Source: Adiantum capillus-veneris (lineage: Eukaryota > Streptophyta > Polypodiopsida > Polypodiales > Pteridaceae). Taken from it: DNA of 64,000 nt. The stretch spans positions 143,662,741-143,726,740 of the forward strand of contig CM043945.1 in NCBI GenBank assembly GCA_014529385.2, in the 5' to 3' direction. Of the stretch, positions 36,330 to 46,891 are shown in pieces. The notes below the pieces were generated by a model, which saw only the letters and a list, made by a program, of their open reading frames with translations, was not told the origin of the DNA and searched no databases. The translations under genes and the position numbers were made by a program. The number at the start of each line of letters is the position of its first letter. The first letter of the stretch is position 1.

Positions 36330-37310
36330 GTGAACAACTTGACTGAAGAAGAAGAATATCTTTTGCTAATCTTACTGAAAGAATATGGAGGTTTCTCTTC
36401 TTGGTCTTATAAAGATCTCAAGGGTGTTGATCCAAAAATTTGTCAGCATACCATATATATGAGAGATGATGCAAAACCAAGTAAACAACGACCATATACT
36501 TACGATGAAACATTTGCCAAAAAGATCAAAGAAGAGATAGAGAAGCTCAAGGAAGCCAAATTCATTTATGAAATTGAACACACAGATTCGGTGTCTCCAA
36601 TTGAGGTGGTACCCAAGAAAAATGGAAAATTAAGAGTATGTGTCAATCTCAAAAAAGTGAATGCATCCACCATTAAAGATAACTACCCTCTTCCAATCAC
36701 CGAGCATGTTTTAGAACGAGTAGTAGGAAAAGAAGCTTATAGCTTCTTAGAAGGATTTTTGTGGTACAATCAACTTTTGGTTGATCCAAAAGATCGGCAT
36801 AAAACTTTCTGTGCAACTAAATTGGGTATTTTTGCCTATAGGGTTATGCCTTTGGGCTAACTAATGCTCCTGCCACCTTTCAAAGATTGATGAGCCATGC
36901 TTTCAAAGAACATCTTAGGAATTTCTTGGAAGTATATATGGATGATTTATGTCTACATCCATCAATCCGGTCTGATCATTTTCAACATCTCAAAAAGGTC
37001 TTCAAAAAATGTAGACTTTATAGGATTTGATTAAATCTTGAAAAGTGCACATTTATTGACAGACAATGAAAAATTATTGGATATATAGTGTCTAAAAATG
37101 GCATAGCGATCAATATGGATAAAATTCATGTTATTGCTGAGAGTTTCCTAGACCAATAATAGTCAAAGGGGTTCAGGCTTTAATGAGAAATTGTGGATAT
37201 GATAGACGATTCATTTATATGTATGCTATAATTGCAAAACCCATTTATAGCACTCTTTTTGTGGACTGATGAGTGTGAAGAATCCTTCATGAAGAAAACC
37301 TCTCACTACA
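36330..37310 (+). pseudogene. GyF reverse transcriptase
   Basis: 36330-36860 is open: DAKPSKQRPYTYDETFAKKI, IEVVPKKNGKLRVCVNLKKV, NYPLPITEHVLERVVGKEAY, then SFLEGFLWYNQ where the first catalytic Asp of the family stands as Glu. A frameshift at 36858 follows; the next frame has LTNAPATFQRLMSHAFKEHL and VYMDDLCLH with the catalytic Asp pair (about 36927-36955). The thumb (IIGYIVSKNGIAINMDKIHV) follows with stops. It is broken and has lost one catalytic Asp. Confidence 0.82.
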
Positions 37311-37966
37311 GTCCCAATACTAAAAGTAGCAGATTGGAATAAGATATTCCATGTACATGTTGATGCTTCCAATATTTCCATTGGGTGTATATTAACTCAG
37401 CCAGGAAATAGACATTTTGATTTTTCCATTTCCTATGCTAGTAGACAGTTGAATGTGGCAGAGAAAAAATATACAACCACCAAAAGATAAGGATTAGGGA
37501 TGATCTATGTCGTAAAAAGTATAGACATTACCTGCTAGCTAACAAATTTGTGTTCTTTGTGGACCACCAAGCTTTATTATATTTGGTCAACAAGCCATGC
37601 AACCCAGGAAGAATAGTGAGATGGTTCATTATTCTTTTGGAATTTTATTTCATTTTAGTTGTAAAAAAAGGCACCACGTACCAAAGAGCGGATCATTTAT
37701 CAAGGATTATTTCAGGAGAACCACCAAAAGGGGTAGACGACGATCTACCAGATGCATATCTGTTCTTTATGGAAATGATACCCCGCCAGTCAAAAAACAT
37801 GGTTTCATTGATGACTATAGCTCAAATGGATTCTCAAATATCACTTTCTATTACACCAGGATTAATTGGACAATCGTCTATGTACCAATTAATAGCTAGA
37901 AGGCTATACAAAATAAATCAATATGGAGGATTGCTTTTGTGTATTAATCGTGAGGAAAAAACCTAG
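37311..37966 (+). pseudogene. GyF RNase H and tether
   Basis: VPILKVADWNKIFHVHVDAS (about 37313-37372), ISYASRQLNVAEKKYTTTKR (stop next), then YRHYLLANKFVFFVDHQALL and KGTTYQRADHLSRIISGEPP. The sequence matches the GyE RNase H block for block. It ends at 37966 before the integrase zinc finger. Confidence 0.82.
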
Positions 37967-38062
37967 TACCTAAATCAAGCATACATTACCATAGTAGGAT
38001 TTCACTTTGCGGAAGACCAAACTATGCAACAAATCCTCGGACTTCAAGTATTTTGATCAACC

Positions 38063-39054
38063 ATGAGGAGTGATTTTCACTCATTCATGAAAGACTATCT
38101 TCAATGCCAAAAAAAAACACCCGTACCTCATGTGACATTATTTCAAATCTCACTCGTTCCTAAGTGGAGTAGCTATATAGTTACTTCCTTATTATCAAGC
38201 ATAACATTTCCGAAGGATATGAGTAAATGCCGCCAACAAAGAGCTATTGAAATTGAAGCGAGAGACTATGCTCTTATTGGAAACCAATTTTATCAAAGAG
38301 GAGAGGATCAACATTTGTGTCTCTATGCAAATGAAGATAAATATATACCACTCTAGAACAAGCATATGCTAGATTACTGGAGGTCACTTTCTGCTAAAGA
38401 AATTTTAGTGGCATGCATATGGTGGACAACACTTTTTGCAGATGCCAAAGAATATGTTCAAAGATGTGATGCATGCCAACGAGAAAAAATGCCAACAAGG
38501 ATAGACAACATGCTTTTAAGACCAACGATGGGGTCTAGAGATTTTGCAAAATGGGGCATAGATTTTGGCGGACCAGTACAACCACTTGCTTATAGAACTC
38601 AAGCTCAATATATCATTGTAGCTATGGACTATTTGACCAAGTGGACAGAGGCTAAGGAAACCAGGTATAATGATGCTAGAACCACAACCCATTCTTGTAT
38701 GAGAATGTATTCACAAGATATGGACTTCCAATAGAAATTGTCAGTGGTAGGGAAAGTGATTTCCTTGATGAGCTGAATGATATGGTTATCCATAACAAAT
38801 CTTCTCCATATCATCCACAAGCAAATGGACAAGCTGAGCACACAAATAAAATTCTTAGCTTGATATTGACTACAGTGGTTATTTCAGGACAAACTGATTG
38901 GGAAATGAATCTGCATGTTGCTCTATGGGCTTATAGAGTTTCATTCAAGACAACTTTAAATACTACACCCTTTAAATTTTTTTTTGGTCTTGATGCCATA
39001 CTACCGATGGAATTTCTATTGCCAACACTAAGGGTAGCTAAAGATCTAGAGTGA
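38063..39054 (+). pseudogene. GyF integrase core
   Basis: The zinc-binding part is partly readable (38063-38470, with YVQRCDACQREKMPTRID). The core has KWGIDFGGPVQ with the first Asp. After a frameshift near 38715, GLPIEIVSGRESDF stands where the second catalytic Asp is expected (reads Gly), and HPQANGQAEHTNK contains the catalytic Glu. TPFKFFFGLDAILPMEFLLP is the C-terminal block. Confidence 0.8.
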
Positions 39055-39212
39055 ACAGGACACGAATTGTCAGAGAGGCTAGAAAATTTAAAAAAAGCTT
39101 GATGAACAAAGGTTTACAATTGTAGCTCACATCTATGCACTAAAAACAAAAGCAAAAAATAAATAAAATTGATTCACATCTAGTCACAAAAATCTTCAAA
39201 AAAGGGAGCCTA

Positions 39213-39587
39213 GTGTCATTTTATTCTATTAAGAAACACATTTCCAAATTTAAGAAAAAGGGAAATGGATCATTTGTCATTGAAGATGTATCTCAAAGTG
39301 GAGCAGTTAGATTTTCCACTTTAGATGGTGAACCAACGGCTAACTGGATTAGTGGATGCCGCTTAAAGAAGTACCAATTGCCATTAACCAATGATTTGCT
39401 AGAAAAAATGCATGCAACAAAGCAGAGAAAGATTAAACGACAACATGTTGTTGACAAAGCTCAAGAGGAAGCTAAAAAGATTCTTTCAAAAATCAAAAAA
39501 CACCTATTCCCATCATCACATTGGAGCCAGATAAACGACTATGGGAATCACAAAATGATGCAGTATCAACGGATGATGAATGGCTAG
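39213..39587 (+). pseudogene. GyF integrase C-terminal end
   Basis: GAVRFSTLDGEPTANWISGC followed by RLKKYQLPLTNDLLEKMHAT is the polyprotein end. A lysine-rich tail follows. The interval 39055-39212 is a broken connector. The frame overlaps the next ORF. Confidence 0.7.
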
Positions 39588-40082
39588 ATGGAATTGACCT
39601 TTGCATCATAGTACAATTGAACAATCATAGCACAAAGGCATTACTAGATACCAATGCTCAAATGAATGCAGTCAGTTATTCCACTTATAAGAAAAGAACA
39701 AATCAGTCTTTAGCATCAGGAATATCTGGTATCAAAGGATGAAACAAAAAGCCAACACGGGCATTGGGACTGGTTAACTTGAATGTGATAGTAAATGGAT
39801 TTACAACTCTTAGTTTCAATTGCACCGAGCAAAGAGGAATGGAAAAGAGGTCACCCTCAAAAGAAACCAGGGAATAATCCATCTACGTCAGCCTTTAGTC
39901 AACCTCTAGTCAAGCAAATGCTGCAAGCAACATGCAAGGAGCCAGGCAAATTTGGGTACCAAAAGCACAGCTTAAGGACAATCCATCTCAAATTTGGGTG
40001 CCCAAAAAACTCATCTACCATACTAAAGGAGGTTTTACATCTAACAACTCAGAGAAAAACATCTTTCAGAAGAGAAACTAGC
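39488..40082 (+). pseudogene. GyF extra 3' ORF: second retropepsin-like domain plus W-V-P-K repeats
   Basis: A single plus-strand frame runs from about 39488 to 40082 with stops at 39740-39742, 39874-39876 and 39898-39900. It overlaps the integrase end in another frame. It contains NNHSTKALLDTNAQMNAVSY, shaped like a retropepsin active-site loop (L-L-D-T-G-A-Q with Asn for Gly). GLVNLNVIVNGFTTLSFNC follows, as in the next beta strands of such proteases. Then come two tandem motifs, RQIWVPKAQLKDNPS and QIWVPKKLIYH, and after a frame change RWVWKPKEP. The true protease of the element lies 4.5 kb upstream, so this is a second, separate domain. The function is unknown. GyD carries the same W-V-P-K motif after its protease. 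Confidence 0.6.
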
Positions 40083-40550
40083 ACTAGATGGGTTTGGAAA
40101 CCAAAGGAGCCTTTATCTTCTCCACAAACTGTAAAGCCAATGAATCAGTGGAAAGTTAAATCTCAAAAAACTTCACCACAACAGTTCATCAACTGAAAAC
40201 CAAAATACCAATAGAGAGTTAAATCTTAGCAACCATCATCATTGTTACCAGCAGCTCAAGAAATTAGTGTGCCAAAGCATCCAGACGGTACAATCAGGCA
40301 AAGAGCACATAAATTACAAAATCTGCTATTTATTCAAAAAATATCAACAAGATACCTCAACCACAAATACCCTTGAGTTAACTAGTCAAGACACATTTCT
40401 TGCACCACATACTGATTTGAATTGCATTGACCTTCAAAGCATGGTAGAGCCAACCACAACTATGCATAGACACAAATATTCAACCCATGCACACAGTCGT
40501 TCCGGAGTACTCCATCTAGGAGAGGTGGAAGGAAACTTCATTAATTAAGA
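40083..40550 (+). other. GyF 3' tail, unrecognised open frame 40267-40548
   Basis: An open frame of 93 codons begins after stops and shows no domain; it is Thr/His-rich in its second half. It may be the end of the extra 3' ORF or chance. Confidence 0.35.
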
Positions 40551-40690
40551 GCAATGTTTGAAGAGGGAGAAAACTCACATCATCAAGAATGAAATTGCAT
40601 ACAACTTTTGTGGTTTTTGCTCTTAATTCTCTCCCTTCAACTTGGTTAGTTAGGTCCTCTCATGCAAGAACTAAGTATCTCATCTGCCAG

Positions 40691-40978
40691 AGTCCTAGAG
40701 GTATTGTGACTAGATCCACCATCCACTTATAGTGCATGGATAGTGGATAGGTAGGGTGCAACCCATCCCGATGCCATGTACATTTGAGTCCTAGAGGTAT
40801 TGTGACTAGATCCACCATCCACTTATAGTGCATGGCTAGTGGATAGGTAGGGTGCAACCCATCCCGATGCCATGTACATTTGAGTCCTAGAGGTATTGTG
40901 ACTAGATCCACCATCCACTTATAGTGCATGGCTAGTGGATAGGTAGGGTGCAACCCATCCCGATGCCATGTACATTTG
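40691..40978 (-). repeat. Three 96-bp tandem repeats encoding a 32-residue periodic peptide
   Basis: Unit starts at 40691, 40787 and 40883 (AGTCCTAGAGGTATTG each time). Units are almost identical; the first differs from the others by GGATAG for GGCTAG. The period is a multiple of three, so a minus-strand frame (40660-40992) repeats CTWHRDGLHPTYPLAMHYKW and WMVDLVTIPLGLK three times without stops. No known protein is recognised, and the frame may be a by-product of the period. Confidence 0.9.
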
Positions 40979-41115
40979 AGTACATTTGACAAATTACACA
41001 GGACTCTACAAATTGAGATATATCTTTATACATACGCTTCCACTAGTATTTTTCTTTCAACTTAAGAGAAGGTTGCCCACACACACGTGTGTCTAGCCCA
41101 TACACTCTCATGAAA
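40979..41115. other. Spacer between repeats and GyG
   Basis: Short non-coding sequence; it contains a CACACACACGTGTGTC palindrome-like stretch near 41078-41093. Confidence 0.5.
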
Positions 41116-41343
41116 CTATTGTGTGAGCTTTACTTGAGCCTCTTTATTACATATATCCCTTTGTGGTGTAGCACCCTTATGTTTAGGATGCTTCCACAAG
41201 TAGCCACCCCTCAAAAAGTATCCATATTCTTTCTTGTGTATCCTCTTGAACTCTTGTTTATACCAATCATTGTGTTTCATTAGAGTACTCAAGTAGCTTC
41301 CAATAAGAAGCCAATCACCTTCATAAATATCTTCCAATAACAA
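41116..41343 (-). pseudogene. GyG tether before integrase zinc finger
   Basis: An open frame with EDIYEGDWLLIGSYLSTLMK, FKRIHKKEYGYFLRGGYLWK and HPKHKGATPQRDIC. It looks like the stretch that joins RNase H to the integrase zinc finger in gypsy polyproteins. It stops at 41116 with no zinc finger or core after it. Confidence 0.6.
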
Positions 41344-41457
41344 TTCAAGTGGATTAAATATACAAACATAGTTACCTTTTTCATGAAAGATGGACCTACA
41401 TCCTCACCCTCATCAATCATCTATGACTTATCATCATACCCTGCCTGTGAGAGCATA

Positions 41458-41889
41458 TCATCCATTGTAATTTGTATTTTCTTTACCAACAATATGCTTA
41501 AACTCAAGATTTAAGGATGTAATGTAGGAAATCCACCACAATATAGTGATGTATGGCATTGAGGATCTTGTAGTCATCCCAAGAAGTGGTAGACAATTTT
41601 TTTCTGATCCAACCACACAAGTACCGATTAGGTACTCTTTTTCATTTTCCAAGAATGTAACCATACCCCACAACTCTCTCTTTATTTGAGGATACTTCCT
41701 TTGTCAAGGACTTAGTACCTTAGCCTCAAAACTCACCACATACTTGTGATCTTTTTCACCATTTTGGTCGATTGCCCATCCAATCCATATAGGATTGGTA
41801 TCCATAGTCACAATGAGTGGCCTTCCATATTTGTAGTTCACCCTCCTCAAAGTCATTGATGATTGTAGTGATTTCCTTAGTTTCCTCAT
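41458..41889 (-). pseudogene. GyG RNase H
   Basis: Two frames. 41704-41889 has YKYGRPLIVTMDTNPIWIGW and KYVVSFEAKVLSP, the start of RNase H with its catalytic Asp (TMDTNP). 41458-41673 has SLNLEFKHIVGKENTNY, the end of the domain. A frameshift and stop near 41690 separate them. Confidence 0.7.
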
Positions 41890-41957
41890 TGCTTTTATAT
41901 GTGATTCACCGCATTTTAACTTCTAATTATTTCTCAATAGCTGATAAAGAGGTTTAG

Positions 41958-42717
41958 CTATAGGACATAGTGTGGAATCCAAGTAGCATAAAAGAGACAT
42001 GCTCCCAGAAACTTTCTAGCCTCAGTGATGCTAGTGTAGGTTTCTTTCATTCTTTGGATAGCATATACCTTTTTTGGGAAAGGTTTCCTACCATATGGCC
42101 CACACATGTACCCCACAATCCTCACTTCCTTGACACCAAGCATATACTTTTTTCTTGACAAAGTAAGATTCACTTTCTCCAACCTAGACAAACTTTTATC
42201 ACAGTCATTTATGTGATTTTCCACAAATCTGTGGTGGACCTTGAGATCCAAAGCTTCATCTGTCTCACGTTCTTCACATCCTTTGATAGGAAAATCATCA
42301 ATGAAAGGCATTGTGATTTGAGGAATAAAGTAAGACCTTATTCATACCATTCATCATATTTGAAACCAAGTTAGTTTCTCCCTGTGGCAAGGTACACATT
42401 CTTACCAAACCTAAAGGTGTCCTCATGGTTTTCAAGAATCTGTTTTCAATTGCAAGATAAATTTGATCATACCCTTAGTAGAGGTCCCTCAGTGAGTAGA
42501 TTTCCCTCCCTAAAAACTCCTTTGTAAACTCATCCACAATTGGACATGTACCTACATTCCTAATTTCCAGCTTGTTCAGTGGTTTCATGTCTTGGATGAA
42601 GTGCATGGCACCATTCTTATTTGGGATTGTGAGCCACATATTTGAGTATGGAGCACAAGAAGGCTCAAAAATCCCCATTTTAATTTTCTCATTTAGCAAT
42701 TTTTCTAGATTTTGCAA
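41958..42717 (-). pseudogene. GyG reverse transcriptase
   Basis: The first frame (42475-42717) carries IKMGIFEPSCAPYSNMWLTI, PNKNGAMHFIQDMKPLNKLE and GREIYSLRDLY, the RT fingers with the first catalytic Asp (S-x-x-D-L-Y). The second (41958-42311) begins MPFIDDFPIKGCEERETDEA, where IDD is the catalytic pair. It continues with RIVGYMCGPYGRKPFPKKVY and TEARKFLGACLFYATWIPHY, the thumb. The interval 42312-42474 is broken. Gypsy-type RT, inactive. Confidence 0.78.
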
Positions 42718-42741
42718 ATGATCCTTTGGGACTGGAATAGG

Positions 42742-43299
42742 TCAAATATTCCAAGGTACTTGAGGTATTGTAAAAATTGCCATAGGAGCTACAATAGTAC
42801 ACCCTATCTCATGTGGCTTAAACGCAAAAGCCGTACCATGCTTTGAAAGTATTTTTTTAATAGCACTTTGTCTCTTCTCTTGTGTTAGAAACTCCTTGCA
42901 ACCAATCTGCAACTCTTGAAGAGACTCTTTTATGAAGGTGTGCCCAATCTTTTTAGGATTCCTCAAACTTGGTTGTAAAGAATCATGTTCAATCTTTTTC
43001 CTATTATTGGGTGGTAAAGGTGAAGCTACTCGTTTCACCTTCTTTGCAACACTTTTGTATTTAATCTCCACATGCACTTTGGGTCCAGTCATTGTCTTTA
43101 GGCATTTTTCTTCTTCAAAAGATTCTCTCCTGATACATCTCCATAGAGCATACTTCCACAATCTCATTCCCACAATGCAAACTTGATCCACTATTTTATT
43201 AAGCTTACCCATAGTATCCACAGAAGAAACTTGCTCAAACACAACAAAAACATTTTCATTATGCTCAAGCAAACCATTATCTACCAATTCTTTTTTCAC
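42742..43299 (-). pseudogene. GyG region preceding RT
   Basis: An open frame of 185 codons. KVHVEIKYKSVAKKVKRVAS and PLPPNNRKKIEHDSLQPSLR, then KKILSKHGTAFAFKPHEIGC and TIVAPMAIFTIPQVPWNI. The last part has the sense of the segment just before RT in gypsy polyproteins (F-x-P-x-E-I-G-C). No protease or gag motif is seen. Confidence 0.55.
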
Positions 43300-43300
43300 A

Positions 43301-44333
43301 TTATGTACATATTTCCTCTTCTATCTCTTTAAGACCTCAAATTTTGTAAAGCATGTTGATCCATGTTTGTTACCTATAAATTTGTAGAAAAGACTTTTCC
43401 TATTCCTGAGTTAGGCCATCATCACCCCTGTTTTGAACCATTGCAGTCTTGCTTGACAGTGGTACTCTCCCATGAAGATTTATCTTGTACAAAGAAATTT
43501 TGGTCAATTAAGTATACATTATCCAAATCTAGCTATCAAGTGCAAAATTATCCATTTGCAAGATATCCACAAGAAAAACATCCAGAGTTGTTTGGTATTG
43601 GAACCCTACAATCATTATCCCAATGAGGTAGAAAGCAAGGAGCATACATTTTCAAACAAGTTTTTAAAACTTACCATTAAATCGTGCACGATAGACCTCC
43701 TCTCCTAAGCCTCGCGTTTTCAAGTAGTACAAAGTTCAACTAGGAAAGCGTTGGGCCTCTAAGTGTGAGAGTTTGTAGTAAAATCAAGTGAGTCATAGAA
43801 TGTTTTAATCAAAACACACACAAAAAATGAGCAAAACTCCAATCATGAAAGCATCACTTAAAAACAAACCAAGATCAACTCAAAGATCTTGTGTGTGTCA
43901 AGATTTGGTGTAGGCTCGATCCTAGTTGAACAATTGTAGTGCTCTTTCACCTTGAAAAAAACCCTAAATTACGCTTCAAATCTCCGTCATAGACATTTCA
44001 TGGAATTTTTATAACTTCATTAGAGAATCACAAGTGATTATTGAAGAGGGAAAACCCTAATTGGTGGCCTCACAACCTCGAATACAGGGCTGGAATAGTG
44101 CGGTACTACACTAGCCCACCGTGGAAGAAGCCTGCGTATCCTTTCACAGAGAAGATCAAAGTTTTGATATTGTTCTTCTAAAACTCCCCCCAACTCTCAT
44201 ATTCAAGGAACCACGAGATGTGGAATTTCGAGTCATTTTTGGATCATTGTTTACCATTTTATGACCAGTTTTACCCCGTTTTTAACCCCAAAAGGCTCTT
44301 TTTTTGCTCAAAAATGAGTAAACAAACTGGCAA
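43301..44333. other. Unassigned sequence between GyG and CopC
   Basis: Open frames at 43363-43708 on the plus strand have no recognisable domain. Frame composition suggests the edge of GyG may extend to about 43740 in a decayed state. Bases 43740-44333 show nothing. GGCAA at 44329-44333 is the presumed left target-duplication copy of CopC. Confidence 0.4.
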
Positions 44334-45009
44334 TGTTAAGTATGGAGCCTGATTTACCCTTGTAATTTTCTGTGGTAAAAGCGCACATTTGTAAGGCCCC
44401 CATTATGAGGAGAAGCCATCGTGCGTGAAGGAAAATCACTCACCGGAAACCAAAATTTTCACGGACAAGAATCAGGGGCAACTTTAAAGGCCTCGGGGGC
44501 GGAGGCCCCTGAGACTTTTTTTTTTCGCCGGAATATTATGGCCGGACGGCGGCCGGAAAGTGGTCGGAAAACAACCGGTCGGTTGGCCAGTGGTCGGAAG
44601 TCAATGGCCGATGGCCGGTGGTCGGAAGTCAATGGCCGGTGGCCGGTGGCCGAATTCAATGGCCGGTGGCCGAATTCAAAAGCGGACATGTCTTCTCAAG
44701 GGCGGCCACACATGGGCGGATTGGAGGGTCCGATTTGGACTTATTCGCACAAGGGCGGCTACACATGGCTGTCTCTCATAAGAGAGGGCATCCCTTTTGG
44801 CCTATAAAAGGAGGCCATTTCTACACAGATTTCATAGTGTGAAGTTGATGCAACAAGGTGAGTGTGAGGTGGTGAGAGTGAAGCAAGGCGGGAGCTCCAT
44901 TAAGAGTATAATCCCTTTGTAAACTACTTCTTGTTTTGAAGTACTAAACCCATTGAGTGGCTGCTTTCCCGTGGACGTAGCCCACATTGGGTGAACCACG
45001 TATATCGTG

Positions 45010-45052
<43 letters not shown>

Positions 45053-45132
45053 AATCTCGTGTATATAAATCTGTCTCTCTCCATTAAGTAATCTACTCAA
45101 TTATCTATTTAGCTACGTCTTATTTCCTAACA
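44334..45132 (+). repeat. CopC 5' LTR
   Basis: It begins TGTTAAGTATGG and ends TTCCTAACA. It has GC-rich GGCCGGTGGTCGGAAG-type repeats in U3 (about 44540-44690), a TATA box (CTATAAAAGG, 44802-44811) and a CT tract (about 45015-45046). It is clearly the same family as the CopB LTRs, with a different number of GC-rich units. Confidence 0.94.
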
Positions 45133-45134
45133 AC

Positions 45135-45146
45135 TGGTATCAGAGC
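45135..45146 (+). other. CopC primer-binding site
   Basis: TGGTATCAGAGC, two bases after the LTR; complementary to the 3' end of initiator tRNA-Met. Confidence 0.93.
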
Positions 45147-45170
45147 AAGGTTTGCTCGTAGCTAAATTAT

Positions 45171-45468
45171 TGTTAACCCTCACGGCACACGGACACCCTA
45201 TGATCTATAAACGTTGTATTATTTAAAGTCAGGTACCGGGCTTGTCGGACCAATAGGAAAAGGGTAGGAGTGATCGCCGATGAGAGGCGCACTCTAACTG
45301 GGACATTCAAGGGATTAGTTGGCTAAGCATGGGCGCCCAAGTGTGAATGGGGTGAGCTAATATAAAAGCCAACTAACCCTAATTTTTACTCATTCTCTCA
45401 TTTGTGCAATAGAAGAGTGCTCTTGCTCCATCTCCACCTTCTCCTTCACCATCTCCTTGTGTGTGTGC

Positions 45469-45522
<54 letters not shown>

Positions 45523-45770
45523 GAGTGTGTGTGCGATTGAGCATTACGAAGGCACGACGGCGGCGAGGCGGTTGAGCGCGGCACGACTGCAACTTCTTCT
45601 TCATCGCGGCGAGGAATCCACCACGAAGGCGAGCGTAGAGCGGTGAGTGACACACCCTTTGCTTTCTTGAGCTTGCTAGTTTAGGCTTGTTGTGTGCTTG
45701 GAGCCATTTGTGGCTCGCACACGGTGTATTGGCAAGTCCCTTGCTTCGACAGTGCGGCAAGGAGCGCACA
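45171..45770 (+). repeat. GyD 5' LTR
   Basis: 600 bases. It differs from 53701-54300 by a handful of substitutions and by its microsatellite: GA from 45471 to 45519 here, mixed GT/GA in the other LTR. Confidence 0.95.
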
Positions 45771-45792
45771 TTTTTGGCGCCGTTGTCGAGGA
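45771..45792 (+). other. GyD primer-binding site
   Basis: The leader begins TTTTTGGCGCCGTTGTCGAG directly after the LTR. This is the Athila-type primer site; from memory it matches the 3' end of tRNA-Asp, with some mismatches here. Confidence 0.82.
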
Positions 45793-46891
45793 TATGCCCT
45801 ACACTAAGCTCGGTTAGCACTTTACGCTTTCTTGTGGTGTAATCTCTATCATAGGAAAGGCAGGGAATGAGTGTGTGTAGTTGTGTGGAGATTTCTGTTT
45901 TTTGCGTTTTCTACGTTTTTTGGTTTGCACTGCACAGTTAGCATTTCTTGCGTTTTTGCATTTTCTGCATTTTCTGGTTCTGTCAAGTTTCAATTTCTGC
46001 ATTTTCTGCGTTTAATTTTCTGTCAAGTTCCAATTTCTGCAATTTTCTGCGCTTTTTCAATTTTCTGCAATTTCTGCATTTTCAATTTCTGCGTTTTCAA
46101 TTTCTGTATTTTCTGCATAAAAGAAAAAAAAAGAACTTTTTTTTTGGAAAAAAAGTTCTGCAATTTCTGCATTTTCAATTTCTGCAATTTCTGCATTTTC
46201 AATTTCTGCGTTTCTGCATTTTCAATTTCTGCGTTTTCAATTTCTGTATTTTCTGCATAAAAGAAAAAAAAAAGAACTTTTTTTTTGGAAAAAAAAATTC
46301 AAAAAAAAATAAAATATTTTTTTTAAAAAAAAAGGAAAATAAAAACGCGAGTGAGCGAGCGGTTAAATTTTTTGAAATAAAAACCGTGAGTTTTAAAATG
46401 GACGGGTTGATTTGTATAAAAGATAGATCGGGATCATTTGCCCAAGCCCAAGCCCAAGCCCAAGCCCAAGCCCAAGCCCAGGCCCAGGCCTCAGTCCTCA
46501 GTTCTATGATATCTACTAGACTCACTCTTATATATATACCCTACTCCCTCAAGAGGGAATGAGAGCATGTGGGACAAGTCCTCCACTCTCCTCCTTTCTC
46601 TTCCCACTTGCACCCTTAGACTTTTTAGTTTGGGCCTAGTTCCCTACTGGAAATTGACAGTTTTAGGGATTCCGAGGGCATAGAGTGACCAAACGGAGGG
46701 CTGTAAAGCACGGCACGACCCTCTGACCGAGACGCTCGTTTTGAGCTATCATACGCTCTATTCTATAGCCGGGTCAGAAAAAACGGACCAAAAAGTCAAA
46801 TTAAGAAAAGACTTGGGTTGCAAAACACCCAAAAATACTAGGTGAGCAGCCTTCACGGGCACTCACTGACACTTCTAGGGGATCAAGTCAT
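45793..46891 (+). other. GyD leader with T-rich repeats and AAGCCC hexamer array
   Basis: About 1.1 kb without a gene. A T-rich TTTCTGC(A/G)TTTTC theme fills 45900-46270, including a near-exact direct duplication (about 46080-46160 and 46205-46295). A hexamer array of CCCAAG type lies at 46440-46490. GyE has a shorter array of CCCAAT type at the matching place. The frames crossing these repeats are low-complexity. Confidence 0.75.

Larger units (their letters stand above)
32110..40550 (+). mobile_element. GyF: decayed Athila-like Ty3/gypsy element with extra 3' ORF
   Basis: Gag, protease, RT, RNase H, integrase and a further ORF follow each other on the plus strand. RT, RNase H and integrase blocks resemble those of GyE closely (for example FHVHVDAS and VDHQALLYLVNKPC in both), so GyF is an older relative. 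Every gene has stops or frameshifts. No LTRs were recognised. Confidence 0.8.
41116..43300 (-). mobile_element. GyG: decayed gypsy element of an unusual lineage, integrase missing
   Basis: On the minus strand, polyprotein linker, RT, RNase H and the pre-integrase tether follow each other in separate short frames. The sequence ends at about 41116 before any integrase core. LTRs were not found. The RT wording differs from the other gypsy elements in this window; see the findings. Confidence 0.72.

Noticed and set aside
32337-39054. Integrated plant pararetrovirus
   Set aside because: An integrase core is present and the order is gag, protease, RT, RNase H, integrase, which is Ty3/gypsy; no movement-protein-like frame was seen.
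40691-40978. CRISPR-like array
   Set aside because: Units are contiguous with no unique spacers, and the context is plant retroelements. It is an ordinary tandem repeat.
46199-46562. Frames with Ala-Gln or Ala-Trp repeats
   Set aside because: Direct product of the CCCAAG hexamer array in the GyD leader; not conserved in GyE, where the hexamer differs.
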